A stretch of DNA of 43,302 nt from Erysipelotrichaceae bacterium (GCA_017428765.1 JAFRQF010000024.1:1-43302); one strand, 5' to 3'. Counted from the stretch's first letter, positions 28,199 through 36,825 are shown. The notes: a model not told the origin generated them from the sequence alone. Program-made: numbers and translations.

Positions 28199-30112
28199 TC
28201 AGTTCACATTGGTGTTGAGCAGGGTCTTTCTGAAATCGGTGAACGTCGTGATCTTCTTTAACTGTTCGACGGCATCCGTCTCCATCAGAAGCAGCAGCAA
28301 AGCGTTGTACATCTGCTGAAACTCGTCCAGTGTTTCCGGATCGACCGCCATCAGCATCACACAGTATACCTTGCGGCCGCTCCACTCCAGACCTTCCGGC
28401 AGGATCGCCACGGCGATAGTCTGTTCCATGACTTCGTTGCCTACGCCGTGAGGCACCGCAAAATTGATATAGCCGGTCGAGATCGCTTCCTCTCTTTGAA
28501 TGACCTTTTCCACAAAACCTTCCGTTACGTAGCCATTGTCCTGCAGCGTCTTTGACATCCTTTTCAATAAGGAATACTTATCGCTTTCCTCTTTGATGAT
28601 CTCAAAATTCTCTTCCTTGAAAAACAAAGGAAAGACCTTGCGGAAGTGGACGAGAAGTTTTTCTTGCGCAGCAGCGGTGATCGCATCATTCAGGATGCCG
28701 TAGTCAGCCTGCGATAAGAGCGGTGAGATCTTCACATATTTCTTAAAGATCGGCACATCGGCATTCACGAAGGAGATCAGGATGTCATAATCGTAGTCAT
28801 CGATCTCGTCCTGCGAATGGATGACGCCGGCGATCGTGATCACGTCTTCAAAATGGATGCGGATCTTGTTGACAAGAGAAGTCTCCATACCCAGATACTT
28901 CGGGAAGTACATCAGACAGGAGACATTGTTGGAATCCTGTTTCTGCCTCTCGAGTTCCAGCGCCAGATGCATGACCAGGAAGGTCAGCTCGTTGTCTGAG
29001 ACTTCTTCCTTCACGTCATATCTTTCCTTGATCCTTTCGACGATATACAAGGCGACATCGTAAAGGAATGGCGAAGAGTTGCGGAAAGTCTCCTTGATCG
29101 GGTTTTCGATCAGGATATTCTGTGAAAGACGAAGCAGAAGGTTTTCGATATGCAAAGAAAACGGCACCAGGAAGTTGTCGTTGAGCATATCGAGATAATA
29201 TTTCTCATAGACTTCTTCCATGATGGAACGCACATCTTCATATAGACCGTTCTCTCTTTTCTGTCCGGAAGACAGACCTTCCGGTTCACCCAGATGAACA
29301 TGGGATTGTATGAGTGCGGACATCTGCGCATATTCGGCGGCATTCATCGTGATATGAAATGCCCTTTCGACATCGCTTATGATGTGATCGGACAGAGCTT
29401 CACTTCGATCGCTGATCTTGCGTACCGTCTTGTTTTCACTGTTCAATTGTTTGCCAAACATCAGCCGGTTGGCCACGATCGAAAGATGTAAAAGCAGATT
29501 GAGCCTTGAGAACTCATTGATATAGGCATCGGCATTATGGACATTGGCCTTGATGATCTGCGATATCGTGTCGATCAGATCTTCGGAAAAACACTGTCTG
29601 AGCTTTTCTTCATTCAGGATATTATCACCCTGGTCTTTCTGTATGAAGGAAGTCATGACCCTGCGTTTGGCCTTTTCCTCACCGTTGATCGTGATGATGT
29701 TGTTTCTTGAAACGATGGAAACATCGTAGGGCTTCAGGATCGTATTGAACTGGGCGATCTCTTTCTTTAATAAGGAATAGGAGATATACATGTCATCTGC
29801 CAGTTCAAAAGAATCGATGCCTTCGTTCTCCGACAGAAGAAGTGTCTTCAGTATATGGAACATGCGCTGACTGCGGTCCTGCGGACCGTCCGTTTCCTCG
29901 CTTTCAAAAGAAACGCTGCGGTCGATGTAATAGCCCTCCTGTCCCGAAAGGATGAATGCTTCCTTGGAATCACGATTGAACTCTTTGATGTAGTTGATGA
30001 TGGTCCTGGTCGAGACATCGAGCATTTTCGAAAGTTCTTTTCCGGTGATCGGATCGTTGGACCTCTGCAAGATCTGCAGCAGCTGTTCTTTCTTTCTGTT
30101 CATATCCTTCAT
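28199..30112 (-). CDS. PRD- and EIIA-containing transcriptional activator (LicR type)
   Basis: The 637-residue regulator has an N-terminal helix-turn-helix (NDPITGKELSKMLDVSTRTI), two PTS regulation domains in the middle, a IIB-like segment (YDYDILISFVN, about 440) and a C-terminal EIIA domain with the phosphorylatable His in NFAVPHGVGNE. Such activators are switched by PTS phosphorylation. The stop codon lies at the edge of the operator before IIA, and IIB-IIC is divergent, so it most likely controls both through the paired sites. The start is either ATG 30112 or ATG 30103; the second has the better spacing from AAGGATG. Confidence 0.9.
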   Translation of the reverse strand: MKDMNRKKEQLLQILQRSNDPITGKELSKMLDVSTRTIINYIKEFNRDSKEAFILSGQEGYYIDRSVSFESEETDGPQDRSQRMFHILKTLLLSENEGIDSFELADDMYISYSLLKKEIAQFNTILKPYDVSIVSRNNIITINGEEKAKRRVMTSFIQKDQGDNILNEEKLRQCFSEDLIDTISQIIKANVHNADAYINEFSRLNLLLHLSIVANRLMFGKQLNSENKTVRKISDRSEALSDHIISDVERAFHITMNAAEYAQMSALIQSHVHLGEPEGLSSGQKRENGLYEDVRSIMEEVYEKYYLDMLNDNFLVPFSLHIENLLLRLSQNILIENPIKETFRNSSPFLYDVALYIVERIKERYDVKEEVSDNELTFLVMHLALELERQKQDSNNVSCLMYFPKYLGMETSLVNKIRIHFEDVITIAGVIHSQDEIDDYDYDILISFVNADVPIFKKYVKISPLLSQADYGILNDAITAAAQEKLLVHFRKVFPLFFKEENFEIIKEESDKYSLLKRMSKTLQDNGYVTEGFVEKVIQREEAISTGYINFAVPHGVGNEVMEQTIAVAILPEGLEWSGRKVYCVMLMAVDPETLDEFQQMYNALLLLLMETDAVEQLKKITTFTDFRKTLLNTNVN

Positions 30113-30168
30113 CCTTATTTTTTATAATTACAGTATAGCGATAAATGATTTCGCATGTTCTCCATTTT

Positions 30169-30184
30169 TTCATGACCCTGTGAA
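30169..30184. promoter_or_regulatory. Operator of the IIB-IIC operon (TTCATGACCCTGTGAA)
   Basis: The site is the second copy of the inverted repeat seen at 28180-28195, 67 bases before the IIB start and between the divergent LicR-type gene and IIB. TAAACT lies about 33 bases downstream as a possible -10 box without a clear -35 box. Confidence 0.7.
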
Positions 30185-30251
30185 AAACATTGATGGAGGC
30201 GATTTTCACCTTCATCGTAAACTGAAACCGTAAACAAGGAGGCTACAAAAC

Positions 30252-30563
30252 ATGGCTACTACCAAGATTCTTCTCTGCTGCGGCGGCGGCATCTCCTCAG
30301 GAATGCTTGCACAGGCCTGCCGCAAGGCTGCCAAGAAAAAAGGACTCGATGTCAAGATCGATGCCAAGTCCGAATCCCAGGTAAATGATTACCTGTCCCA
30401 GATCGACGTGCTGATGCTGGCACCGCACTACGAAGTCGAACTGCCGAAATTCCAGAAACTTGCCGAACCTCACGGCGTCAAAGTCGCGGTCATCGCAAAA
30501 GACGTCTACGGCATGCTGGATGGAGAAAGGCTCATCGAAGCCGCAACTGATCTGTTGAAATAA
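30252..30563 (+). CDS. PTS lactose/cellobiose-family IIB component
   Basis: The 103-residue protein starts MATTKILLCCGGGISSGML; Cys10, followed by GGGIS, fits the phosphorylated cysteine of the family. The rest is the Rossmann-like IIB fold (VLMLAPHYEVE). It receives phosphate from IIA (27795-28118) and passes it to the sugar bound to IIC. A strong ribosome binding site (AAGGAGG) precedes it, and IIC follows after 23 bases with AAGGAG. Confidence 0.93.
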   Translation: MATTKILLCCGGGISSGMLAQACRKAAKKKGLDVKIDAKSESQVNDYLSQIDVLMLAPHYEVELPKFQKLAEPHGVKVAVIAKDVYGMLDGERLIEAATDLLK

Positions 30564-30586
30564 AAAAACTATTTAAGGAGAAAAAC

Positions 30587-31828
30587 ATGCAGAAATTTAT
30601 CGACTGGCTGACCAACGTGTTAGCGCCAAAAGCTCAGAAATTCTTCAACAAGCCTTACATTGCCGGTGTCTCATCCGCAATGACCAAGGTACTTCCGTTC
30701 ATCTTAGCCGGATCCATCGTCTATGTCTACGGTGTATTCCAGGGCTTCTTCCCGACCGTTCTTCCTAACCTCACATTCTTACTGATCTTCTCGTTCAGAA
30801 TGTTGGGTCTGATCACTTCCTTCTATGTAGGTCATCAGATCATGGAAAAACTCGAGATGCCGCAGTACTCCATCATCGCCGGTATCACTTCCATATTGAT
30901 GTTCATCATGTTCATCAAGCCGGAAATGGAAGGCATCGCTACCGCAACGTTCCAGTTCGGCCGTTTCGGTCCTACCGGTATGTTCGTATCCATCGCTGCT
31001 GGTGTCTTAGTCGCACTGGTCTTCCACCTCATCGGCAAATTACACATCTTAGAGGATAACGATACTGTTCCGGTATTCATCCAGGAATGGATCAGAAACA
31101 CGATCCCGGTATTCCTTTCCGTCTGTGTCGGTTATACATTATCTTACGGTTTGAACCTTGATGTCTATCAGATCATCATGAACCTGTTCGCACCGATCTC
31201 CAACTTCTTACAGTCCTTCCCGGGCTTCGTCTTACTGGCGTTCTTACAGTCCTTCTTCTTCACTCTTGGTATCTCACCATGGGTCTGGGGCGCTGTCCGT
31301 ACACCGGTCTTTGCCGCAGGCATCGCTGCCAACATCGAAGCTGTCGCAGCCGGCCTTGCTCCGCAATACATCGTCACTTATGAAGTCATGTTCACGATCG
31401 GCTTACTGACTCTGGGCGGTCAGGGTTCACCGTTACCATTAGTCGTCATGATGTTAAGATCCAAGTCCAAGAAGCTCAGACAGTTCGCAAGAGTCACTGT
31501 CGGTCCGGCCATCTTCAATATCTCGGAACCGATCATGTATGGTCTTCCGATCGTATTCAACCCGATCATGATGATCCCGATGTGGATCAACCCGATCGTC
31601 GGTTCGTGCCTCTTATGGGTCATCTTCCGTACAGGATTGCTCAAGATCCCGGCTATCTCCTTACAGACCGGTTCCCTCCCTGCTCCGATCACGACAGTCA
31701 TGATCTGTCAGGACTGGAGAGGAATCCTCTGGTGGGTCGTCTTCTTCGTCATCTACGCCGTCATCTGGTATCCGTTCTACAAGGCATACGAGAGACAGGT
31801 CCTCGCAGAAGAAGCAGAAAACAACTAA
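30587..31828 (+). CDS. PTS lactose/cellobiose-family IIC component
   Basis: The 413-residue membrane protein has about ten hydrophobic segments and the family motifs NKPYIAGVSSAMTKVLPFIL at the start and FNISEPIMYGLPIVFNP in the C-terminal half, the latter containing the sugar-binding Glu. It transports and phosphorylates a beta-glucoside or related sugar. It forms an operon with IIB and ends at a bidirectional terminator. The sugar would be hydrolysed by the Gln-type GH1 (26339-27793) or the GH1 at 14220-15680. Confidence 0.93.
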   Translation: MQKFIDWLTNVLAPKAQKFFNKPYIAGVSSAMTKVLPFILAGSIVYVYGVFQGFFPTVLPNLTFLLIFSFRMLGLITSFYVGHQIMEKLEMPQYSIIAGITSILMFIMFIKPEMEGIATATFQFGRFGPTGMFVSIAAGVLVALVFHLIGKLHILEDNDTVPVFIQEWIRNTIPVFLSVCVGYTLSYGLNLDVYQIIMNLFAPISNFLQSFPGFVLLAFLQSFFFTLGISPWVWGAVRTPVFAAGIAANIEAVAAGLAPQYIVTYEVMFTIGLLTLGGQGSPLPLVVMMLRSKSKKLRQFARVTVGPAIFNISEPIMYGLPIVFNPIMMIPMWINPIVGSCLLWVIFRTGLLKIPAISLQTGSLPAPITTVMICQDWRGILWWVVFFVIYAVIWYPFYKAYERQVLAEEAENN

Positions 31829-31841
31829 ACAATATAAAAAC

Positions 31842-31872
31842 AAACCCATATCGGCCCCCTCGATATGGGTTT
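31842..31872. terminator. Bidirectional terminator between IIC and the cupin gene
   Basis: The 12-bp stem AAACCCATATCG/CGATATGGGTTT closes a 7-base loop. T-runs follow on both strands, so it serves IIC and the convergent cupin gene. Confidence 0.9.
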
Positions 31873-31882
31873 TTCTTTCTGT

Positions 31883-32230
31883 TTATTTCAATATGATCAG
31901 CGCAGTCAGTTCACATTCCTCATCAAAGATGTTGGTGATCCCGTGACTGTGACCGTCTTCGCAGATCATCACATCGCCTTTTGAAACTTCATATTCATTT
32001 CCGTCATCATTATAGATCGCTCTTCCCTCATTGATCAGAAAGATCTCCTTTTCCCCTTCGTGGGTATGAACGCCGATACCGCAGTTCTTCTTCAGATACA
32101 TCTGTGCATAGGTCCTTCCTTTTTCATAGAGATCTTCCTTTGCACAGATATCGGTGATGAACACTTCCCCCGGACCTTCCCGCATCGCGACTCTGGTCTT
32201 GGAATTTCTGTCTTGTTTTCTGATGATCAT
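31883..32230 (-). CDS. Single-domain cupin protein
   Basis: The 115-residue protein contains both cupin motifs: GIGVHTHEGEKEIFLINEG and a second one with GDVMICEDGHSHG. The His and Glu residues would bind one divalent metal. Small cupins of this kind are metal-dependent isomerases or dioxygenases, or sensors of sugars; no substrate can be given. It is divergent from the iron alcohol dehydrogenase with 50 bases between start codons and two facing -10 boxes, suggesting shared control. Confidence 0.85.
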   Translation of the reverse strand: MIIRKQDRNSKTRVAMREGPGEVFITDICAKEDLYEKGRTYAQMYLKKNCGIGVHTHEGEKEIFLINEGRAIYNDDGNEYEVSKGDVMICEDGHSHGITNIFDEECELTALIILK

Positions 32231-32252
32231 GTATGGATCCTCCGCTTTCTTC

Positions 32253-32267
32253 TATAATTAAATTATA
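32253..32267. promoter_or_regulatory. Divergent -10 boxes for cupin (-) and alcohol dehydrogenase (+)
   Basis: TATAAT at 32253-32258 on the plus strand and TATAAT at 32267-32262 on the minus strand are 3 bases apart. Neither has a clear -35 box. The segment TATAATTAAATTATA is itself almost palindromic. Confidence 0.5.
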
Positions 32268-32280
32268 CGAGGAAATGATC

Positions 32281-33375
32281 ATGAAAAACTACATGCCGAC
32301 AAGAGTCTTTACCGGACCTGAGATCATAAACGAACACAAGGAACTGTTTTCAAAGCTGGGAAGCAGATGTCTGATCATCACATCTGCCCATTCCGGAAAA
32401 CTCTCCGGAGCACTCGATGATCTTGAATCCATCTTCAAAGAAGAAGAGATCGCATATGTCATCTTTGATCAGATCAAAGAAAACCCGAGCGTCGTCTCCT
32501 GCCTGCAGGCGGGAAAATGCGCACACGAATTCAAAGCCGATCTCATCGTCGGTGTCGGCGGCGGATCGGTCCTCGATGCCGCAAAGACGGCAGCCGTTGC
32601 CGCAAACAATCCCGATCTGAATGAAGAAGGCGTCTATAAGCAGAACTGGCAGAATAAGCCTCTTCCTTTGGTCCTGGTCGGTACGACAGCCGGAACGGGA
32701 AGCGAAGTCACCTATGTCTCCGTCATGACCAATAAGGACGGACTCAAAAAATCCATCCACAACGATGACCTATATGCCTTGTATGCCTTCTCCGATCCAA
32801 GATATGTCTCTACGATGCCTGAAAAGGTCAGGATCTCGACTGCCATCGACGCATTGGCTCATCTGATCGAATCCTATTTCAACAACAAGGCCAACGATAT
32901 CTCAAGAGCTTATGCCTTGCACGGCATACGGCTTCTGTATCCGAAGCTCAGGATGATGAAAGAAAACGAAACACTTTCCCTTGCCGATATGGAAACGGTC
33001 TACAACGCCTCCATACTGGGAGGTCTTGCGATCAACATCACCGGCACAGTCTTCTGCCACAACTTAGGCTACTACTTTACCGAGCATTATCACCTGCCGC
33101 ATGGCTTTGCGTGTGCCCTCTTCACAAATGATCTGCTCGACTATGAAGAAGAACATCATAAAGAGTATTCCGATGCCTTCTATAAAACATTGGATATCGA
33201 TAAAGATGAATTAAAGGAAACGATCGCTGCCCTTCTTCCTGACTTCGGCATCCGGATGAGCGAAGAAGAGATCATCTCCATCCTGCCGAGATATGAAAAC
33301 AACAGCTCCGTCAGAAACACGTACGGAGAAATGAAGATCGCCGATATCGAAAAAGTCTTACGCAAACTCGCGTAA
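32281..33375 (+). CDS. Iron-containing alcohol dehydrogenase family protein
   Basis: The 364-residue group III dehydrogenase has the NAD(P)-binding GVGGGSVLDAAKTAA, GTTAGTGSEVT, and metal ligands in AIDALAHLIESY and FCHNLGYYFTEHYHLPHG (Asp and three His). It reduces an aldehyde or oxidises an alcohol; substrate unknown. I chose ATG 32281 because GAGGA stands 8 bases before it; the frame opens earlier at 32233, but that would run through the promoter region. Its stop codon lies inside the terminator stem. Confidence 0.9.
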   Translation: MKNYMPTRVFTGPEIINEHKELFSKLGSRCLIITSAHSGKLSGALDDLESIFKEEEIAYVIFDQIKENPSVVSCLQAGKCAHEFKADLIVGVGGGSVLDAAKTAAVAANNPDLNEEGVYKQNWQNKPLPLVLVGTTAGTGSEVTYVSVMTNKDGLKKSIHNDDLYALYAFSDPRYVSTMPEKVRISTAIDALAHLIESYFNNKANDISRAYALHGIRLLYPKLRMMKENETLSLADMETVYNASILGGLAINITGTVFCHNLGYYFTEHYHLPHGFACALFTNDLLDYEEEHHKEYSDAFYKTLDIDKDELKETIAALLPDFGIRMSEEEIISILPRYENNSSVRNTYGEMKIADIEKVLRKLA

Positions 33376-33384
33376 GACTTTTTT
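33350..33384. terminator. Bidirectional terminator between alcohol dehydrogenase and deoxyribosyltransferase-like gene
   Basis: The perfect 9-bp stem GTCTTACGC/GCGTAAGAC (33355-33378, 6-base loop) has six T on the plus strand and five T on the minus strand. The stem includes the last codons and the stop codon of the dehydrogenase. Confidence 0.92.
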
Positions 33385-33802
33385 AACATCCTTTCAGATA
33401 TTCCAGCAGTTCTTCCTTTGTACGGCAGATCTTTTTCAAAGCCATTCGGATCATCAGGTTGTCTTCCCCGCCGACGAGGCTTCTTGTATCGGTCTTCAGG
33501 CCCACGCACGGCTTGCCCAAAGAATAGAAATAACCTAAGGCAACGCAGGCTCCTTCATCCGGCACTCTGCCATCCAGCAGGAACAGGAAGACATCGCTCT
33601 TGTCCATCGCCTCAAGATCCTTCTTAAAGACATATTCACCTTTCGGCATGCCTTCCACGATCTCGGGCATCTCAGACACCACACCGCCGTCTCTTTGCGG
33701 CAGATAGGTATCAAAACCGCTCTCCCCTAAAAATGTGTCGATCTTTAAATTATATTCGAGCTCCTGTTCACAATATAGAGGTGCGGCAATGTAGACTTTC
33801 AT
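33383..33802 (-). CDS. Nucleoside 2-deoxyribosyltransferase-family protein
   Basis: The 139-residue protein starts MKVYIAAPLYCEQELEYNL, then has YLPQRDGG and the acidic MDKSDVFLFLLDGRVPDEGACVALGYFYSLGK, the layout of the family in which the Glu is the nucleophile and the Asp residues bind deoxyribose. It would move deoxyribose between bases or hydrolyse nucleotides. The ATG at 33802, two bases after the stop of the membrane protein gene, is preferred over GTG 33808 because GGAGAAG precedes it. It is cotranscribed with the 7-TM gene. Confidence 0.82.
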   Translation of the reverse strand: MKVYIAAPLYCEQELEYNLKIDTFLGESGFDTYLPQRDGGVVSEMPEIVEGMPKGEYVFKKDLEAMDKSDVFLFLLDGRVPDEGACVALGYFYSLGKPCVGLKTDTRSLVGGEDNLMIRMALKKICRTKEELLEYLKGC

Positions 33803-33804
33803 AT

Positions 33805-34509
33805 TCACTTCTCCAATTCTTCTTCTCGCTTTACGAAACGGTAGAGGAAATATACCATCAAAGCCTCCCCGTACATAGAGATATAAAACATCAGGCTCTG
33901 GCTCTTGTCACCGCCCGGATCCTTCCCTAAGAAGATCCCCAGCATCGTGAACAGCAGCATGAAAAAGCCGGAAAGAAACATATGAGGATCTTTTTTGCGG
34001 ATATACAGATAAATGCCGATACCGATCATGATGAAGACCGGAACGACATCCAGAAGCGAGATCAATCCCTTACTGAAAGGATTCGTCAGATCGGATTGGG
34101 CGTAACGCCGGATGGCACCGACCGTCCTTTCTTCCGTGATCACTCCGATCCCGGCGATCGCGCCTGAGATCATCAGGATGAGCGTAACGATCCTTATGAT
34201 GCGCATCTTCTTTTCCGAAAGCTTCAGGGCATAGCCACAGATCGGAAATAAGAGCGGGATCAGCACGCAATGAAAGATGAAACGAAACTGGCTCAATATC
34301 TTGAGCAAAGGTCCGAACTTCAGAAAAGCACCCAAAGAAAGGATCAGAGAATCATAAAACAGACCCATGCATAAGATCATCGTCAGATACGGGATCTTTT
34401 TCAGATGATTTTCCCGATGACTTATATACATCGCAAAGATCGCGATCCCATCAAACAAAGTCATCGCCCACAGAAGTACAGGCATCGAAGAAATGATCAG
34501 TTGACGCAT
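33805..34509 (-). CDS. Seven-transmembrane protein of unknown function
   Basis: The 234-residue protein has seven hydrophobic segments (about residues 7-28, 40-63, 76-97, 104-125, 148-170, 178-195 and 205-225) and a charged C-terminus (KREEELEK), most simply inside the cell. No catalytic motif is seen and I do not recognise the family. The ribosome binding site is AAGGAGAAA. It precedes the deoxyribosyltransferase-like gene with the stop and next start 2 bases apart. Confidence 0.75.
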   Translation of the reverse strand: MRQLIISSMPVLLWAMTLFDGIAIFAMYISHRENHLKKIPYLTMILCMGLFYDSLILSLGAFLKFGPLLKILSQFRFIFHCVLIPLLFPICGYALKLSEKKMRIIRIVTLILMISGAIAGIGVITEERTVGAIRRYAQSDLTNPFSKGLISLLDVVPVFIMIGIGIYLYIRKKDPHMFLSGFFMLLFTMLGIFLGKDPGGDKSQSLMFYISMYGEALMVYFLYRFVKREEELEK

Positions 34510-34558
34510 GACAGTTTCTCCTTTTTTCTTCAGTATAACACCGCTTTAATGAAAAAGA

Positions 34559-35284
34559 TCAGTGGCAGCAGTGTTCCCCGCAGCCATGATCGTGTTCGCC
34601 GCAATCGTGGTCTTCGTGATGTCCGTGATGGTCGCAAGCGCTGTCCGGATCAAAATCCAGCGTGCCGTTTAAGAACGCTTTGACAGCCTCATCCGCATTT
34701 CCATACGCACCCGGACAAAGGGAGATTCCTGCCTCTTGAAGGGCCATCCTGGCACCCATGCCGATACCCCCGCAGATCAATACATCGACGCCGGCTTTCT
34801 TCAATACACCGGCTAAAGCACCATGACCGACACCGTCGGATGAAACGACCTGTTTCATCACCACTTCCTTGTTTTCCACATCATAGATCCCAAACTGCTG
34901 CGTCCTGCCGAAGTGCTGGAAGATCTCACCGTTTTCATAAGTTACCGCAATACGCATCTGCTTATTTCCTTTCTCTTTGATAAAAACACCTTCATCAGAA
35001 TAAAGTTCATAGGTTCCCCCGGCGATATGCAAAGTCTTTCCTTCAACGATCATTTCCGCAAGTTTTCTTCTCGCACTGTCATAGATCGCCGTGACCGTCG
35101 TACGGGAGACGCCCATCTGCTCAGCACACCGGACCTGGGTCATCTTCTCAAGATCGATCAGCCGTATCGTTTCATACTCATCGATGCTCAAAACGACCGT
35201 CTCACTGCCTTTCTTCTGTGCACAGGAAAAATCATAATAATCCGGAAGGTTTCTGATCTTTCTGCATCTGCACGGTCTTGCCAT
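34559..35284 (-). CDS. DUF134 helix-turn-helix protein fused to a NifX/NifB-like cofactor domain
   Basis: The 241-residue protein has two parts. Residues 1-95 are a DUF134 domain with a sigma-like helix-turn-helix (QVRCAEQMGVSRTTVTAIYD). Residues from about 109 (MRIAVTYENGEIFQHFGRTQ) form a dinitrogenase iron-molybdenum cofactor-type domain (ICGGIGMGARMAL). The last 25 residues are rich in His, Cys and Asp/Glu (for example HHGHHEDHDCGEH) and look like a metal-binding tail. No nif gene is present. Regulation by metal or Fe-S cofactor status is inferred. It is monocistronic or weakly coupled to the 7-TM gene 50 bases downstream. Confidence 0.85.
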   Translation of the reverse strand: MARPCRCRKIRNLPDYYDFSCAQKKGSETVVLSIDEYETIRLIDLEKMTQVRCAEQMGVSRTTVTAIYDSARRKLAEMIVEGKTLHIAGGTYELYSDEGVFIKEKGNKQMRIAVTYENGEIFQHFGRTQQFGIYDVENKEVVMKQVVSSDGVGHGALAGVLKKAGVDVLICGGIGMGARMALQEAGISLCPGAYGNADEAVKAFLNGTLDFDPDSACDHHGHHEDHDCGEHDHGCGEHCCH

Positions 35285-35359
35285 AGGACTCCTTTATTTC
35301 TGACATATGTCAATAATATGATGCCACAGATGCCTCCATATTTCAAACGATCGATACGA

Positions 35360-35389
35360 TTGCCCGAAAATAACCTTTCATCATACAAT
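35360..35389 (+). promoter_or_regulatory. Promoter of the oxidoreductase remnant
   Basis: TTGCCC (35360-35365), an 18-base spacer and TACAAT (35384-35389) stand before a good ribosome binding site (AAGGAAGGG) and ATG 35413. The expression signals have survived although the gene is truncated. Confidence 0.45.
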
Positions 35390-35412
35390 CAAGGCAAAGG
35401 AAGGGAAACATC

Positions 35413-35649
35413 ATGGAAAAAGTAAGGCTCGGCATCATCGGCTGTGGCGTGCAGGGTTCTCTGTACGCAAAACTCTTACTGAATGAAAACGAAAAGATCA
35501 GGGACATCATTCTGACCTTTGTCAGTTCCAGATCGAAGGAAGCGATGAAAGATCTTCCGAAAAGAGCTTACAAAGCGCATGAAAAAAGCACTGTGAACAG
35601 ACAGTGCTTTTTGAATACGAATCGGATTAAGCCTGATCCTTGTGGATGA
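35413..35649 (+). pseudogene. Truncated Gfo/Idh/MocA-type oxidoreductase (N-terminal remnant)
   Basis: The frame starts with a typical Rossmann segment, KVRLGIIGCGVQGSLYAKLL, followed by the expected second strand (ILTFVSSRSKEAMKDL). Intact family members have about 330-380 residues. After about 55 codons the reading runs into the terminator hairpin of the convergent telA gene (35584-35611) and then out of frame across the telA 3' end, closing at 35649. Promoter and ribosome binding site remain. The simplest reading is a deletion that removed most of the gene. Confidence 0.7.
35582..35611 (-). terminator. Terminator of the par-telA operon
   Basis: The 11-bp stem AAAAGCACTGT/ACAGTGCTTTT with a 6-base loop is followed by T residues on the minus strand, 15 bases after the telA stop codon. 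It also cuts into the convergent oxidoreductase remnant. Confidence 0.88.
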
Positions 35650-36811
35650 CATCGGTGAGCTCGTGCTGCAGCTGCGTTTCGATACGGCGCAGTTCGTTCT
35701 GTGCGGCAAGTCTCTTTTCTCTGCCTTCCGTCTGGATACGCTTGACTTCTTCGAGGGTCTCGATGAGCTTCTTGTTGGTCTCGGTGAGCGTCTCGATATC
35801 GACGATGCCTCTTTCGGATTCCTTGGCTGTCTCGATGGTCGCCATCTTGAGAGCTTCGGCATTTTCCTTCAGCATCTTGTTGGTCATCTCGGAAACTTCG
35901 TTCTGGGCCTTGACCGCTTCCTTGGAATGGGCGATGCCCAATGCGATCAGCATCTGTGACTTCCAAAGCGGGATCGTATTGACCAGCGTCGACTGGATCT
36001 TTTCAGTCATCAGCGTGTCGTTGTTCTGGACCAGACGGATCTGCGGAGCCATTTGGATGGAGACCATCCTGGTCAGCTCGAGGTCATGCAGTTTCTTCTC
36101 GAAACGGGTGATCGCTTCGGAAAGGTCGTTGGCAGCCTGGGCATCTTCCGGAAGTCCGGTCTCTTCCGCCTTCTTCAACGCAGCCGGCAGATCGGTCTTC
36201 TTGATCTCTTCAAGCCTCTTGTAACCGGCTAAGATATACATCGTCAGTTCCTTGAAGTTGACCAGGTTCTTTTCATATAACTGATCCAGTAAGGAGATGT
36301 CCTTCATCAGTGTGATCTGATGGTTCTCTAAGATCTTGACGATCTTGTCGACATTCGCATTTGCGGAATCATATTTCGCCTTGACATCATTGATGGAATT
36401 GGAACCCTTTTTGAAGATCTTGGCGAAGAAGCCGTCATTTTTTTCATCGACATCAAAATTTCTCAGCTGTGAGACCAAGTCCAGTAAAGTATCACCGACC
36501 GTGTCGATATCCTTGGTACGGACATTCTTCAAAGCCGTATCGGAGAAATCCGCAACTTTGGATTGAGCGGTAGCGCCGTACTGTAAGACGGTGTTGGTAT
36601 CCATGACATCGATCTGCTTGGAGAAATCTTCGACCATCTTCTTCTCATCTTCCGACAGAGAAGAATCATCGAGTTTGGCATAACCGACGACATCCGATAC
36701 CGGAACGCTTGCGTGTTCTTTTTCTTTTTCTTCTTTTACTTCTTCAGTAACAGTTTCCTCAGCTTTTTCTTCACCGAGCGTTAAAACGATCTTTTCTTCA
36801 TTCTCAGCCAT
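35627..36811 (-). CDS. telA: TelA/KlaA-family protein (toxic anion resistance family)
   Basis: The 394-residue, highly helical, charged protein of the TelA family has an acidic N-terminus (1-40), the conserved IDVMDTNTVLQYGATAQSKV, then long coiled-coil-like helices with LYEKNLVNFKELTMYILAGY and RLVQNNDTLMTEKIQSTLVN, and IPLWKSQMLIALG. The family was named for tellurite resistance, but in Firmicutes it is generally a stress or envelope-related protein of unclear mechanism. It starts 14 bases after the parB stop codon with AAAGGAA before the ATG, which puts it in the rsmG-noc-parA-parB transcript. Confidence 0.9.
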   Translation of the reverse strand: MAENEEKIVLTLGEEKAEETVTEEVKEEKEKEHASVPVSDVVGYAKLDDSSLSEDEKKMVEDFSKQIDVMDTNTVLQYGATAQSKVADFSDTALKNVRTKDIDTVGDTLLDLVSQLRNFDVDEKNDGFFAKIFKKGSNSINDVKAKYDSANANVDKIVKILENHQITLMKDISLLDQLYEKNLVNFKELTMYILAGYKRLEEIKKTDLPAALKKAEETGLPEDAQAANDLSEAITRFEKKLHDLELTRMVSIQMAPQIRLVQNNDTLMTEKIQSTLVNTIPLWKSQMLIALGIAHSKEAVKAQNEVSEMTNKMLKENAEALKMATIETAKESERGIVDIETLTETNKKLIETLEEVKRIQTEGREKRLAAQNELRRIETQLQHELTDVIHKDQA

Positions 36812-36825
36812 AACGGGGTTCCTTT

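Noticed and set aside
30185..30251. Sigma-54 type -24/-12 promoter before IIB, as used by LevR-like activators
   Set aside because: No TGGCAC-N5-TTGC pattern is present, and the regulator lacks a sigma-54 activation ATPase domain.
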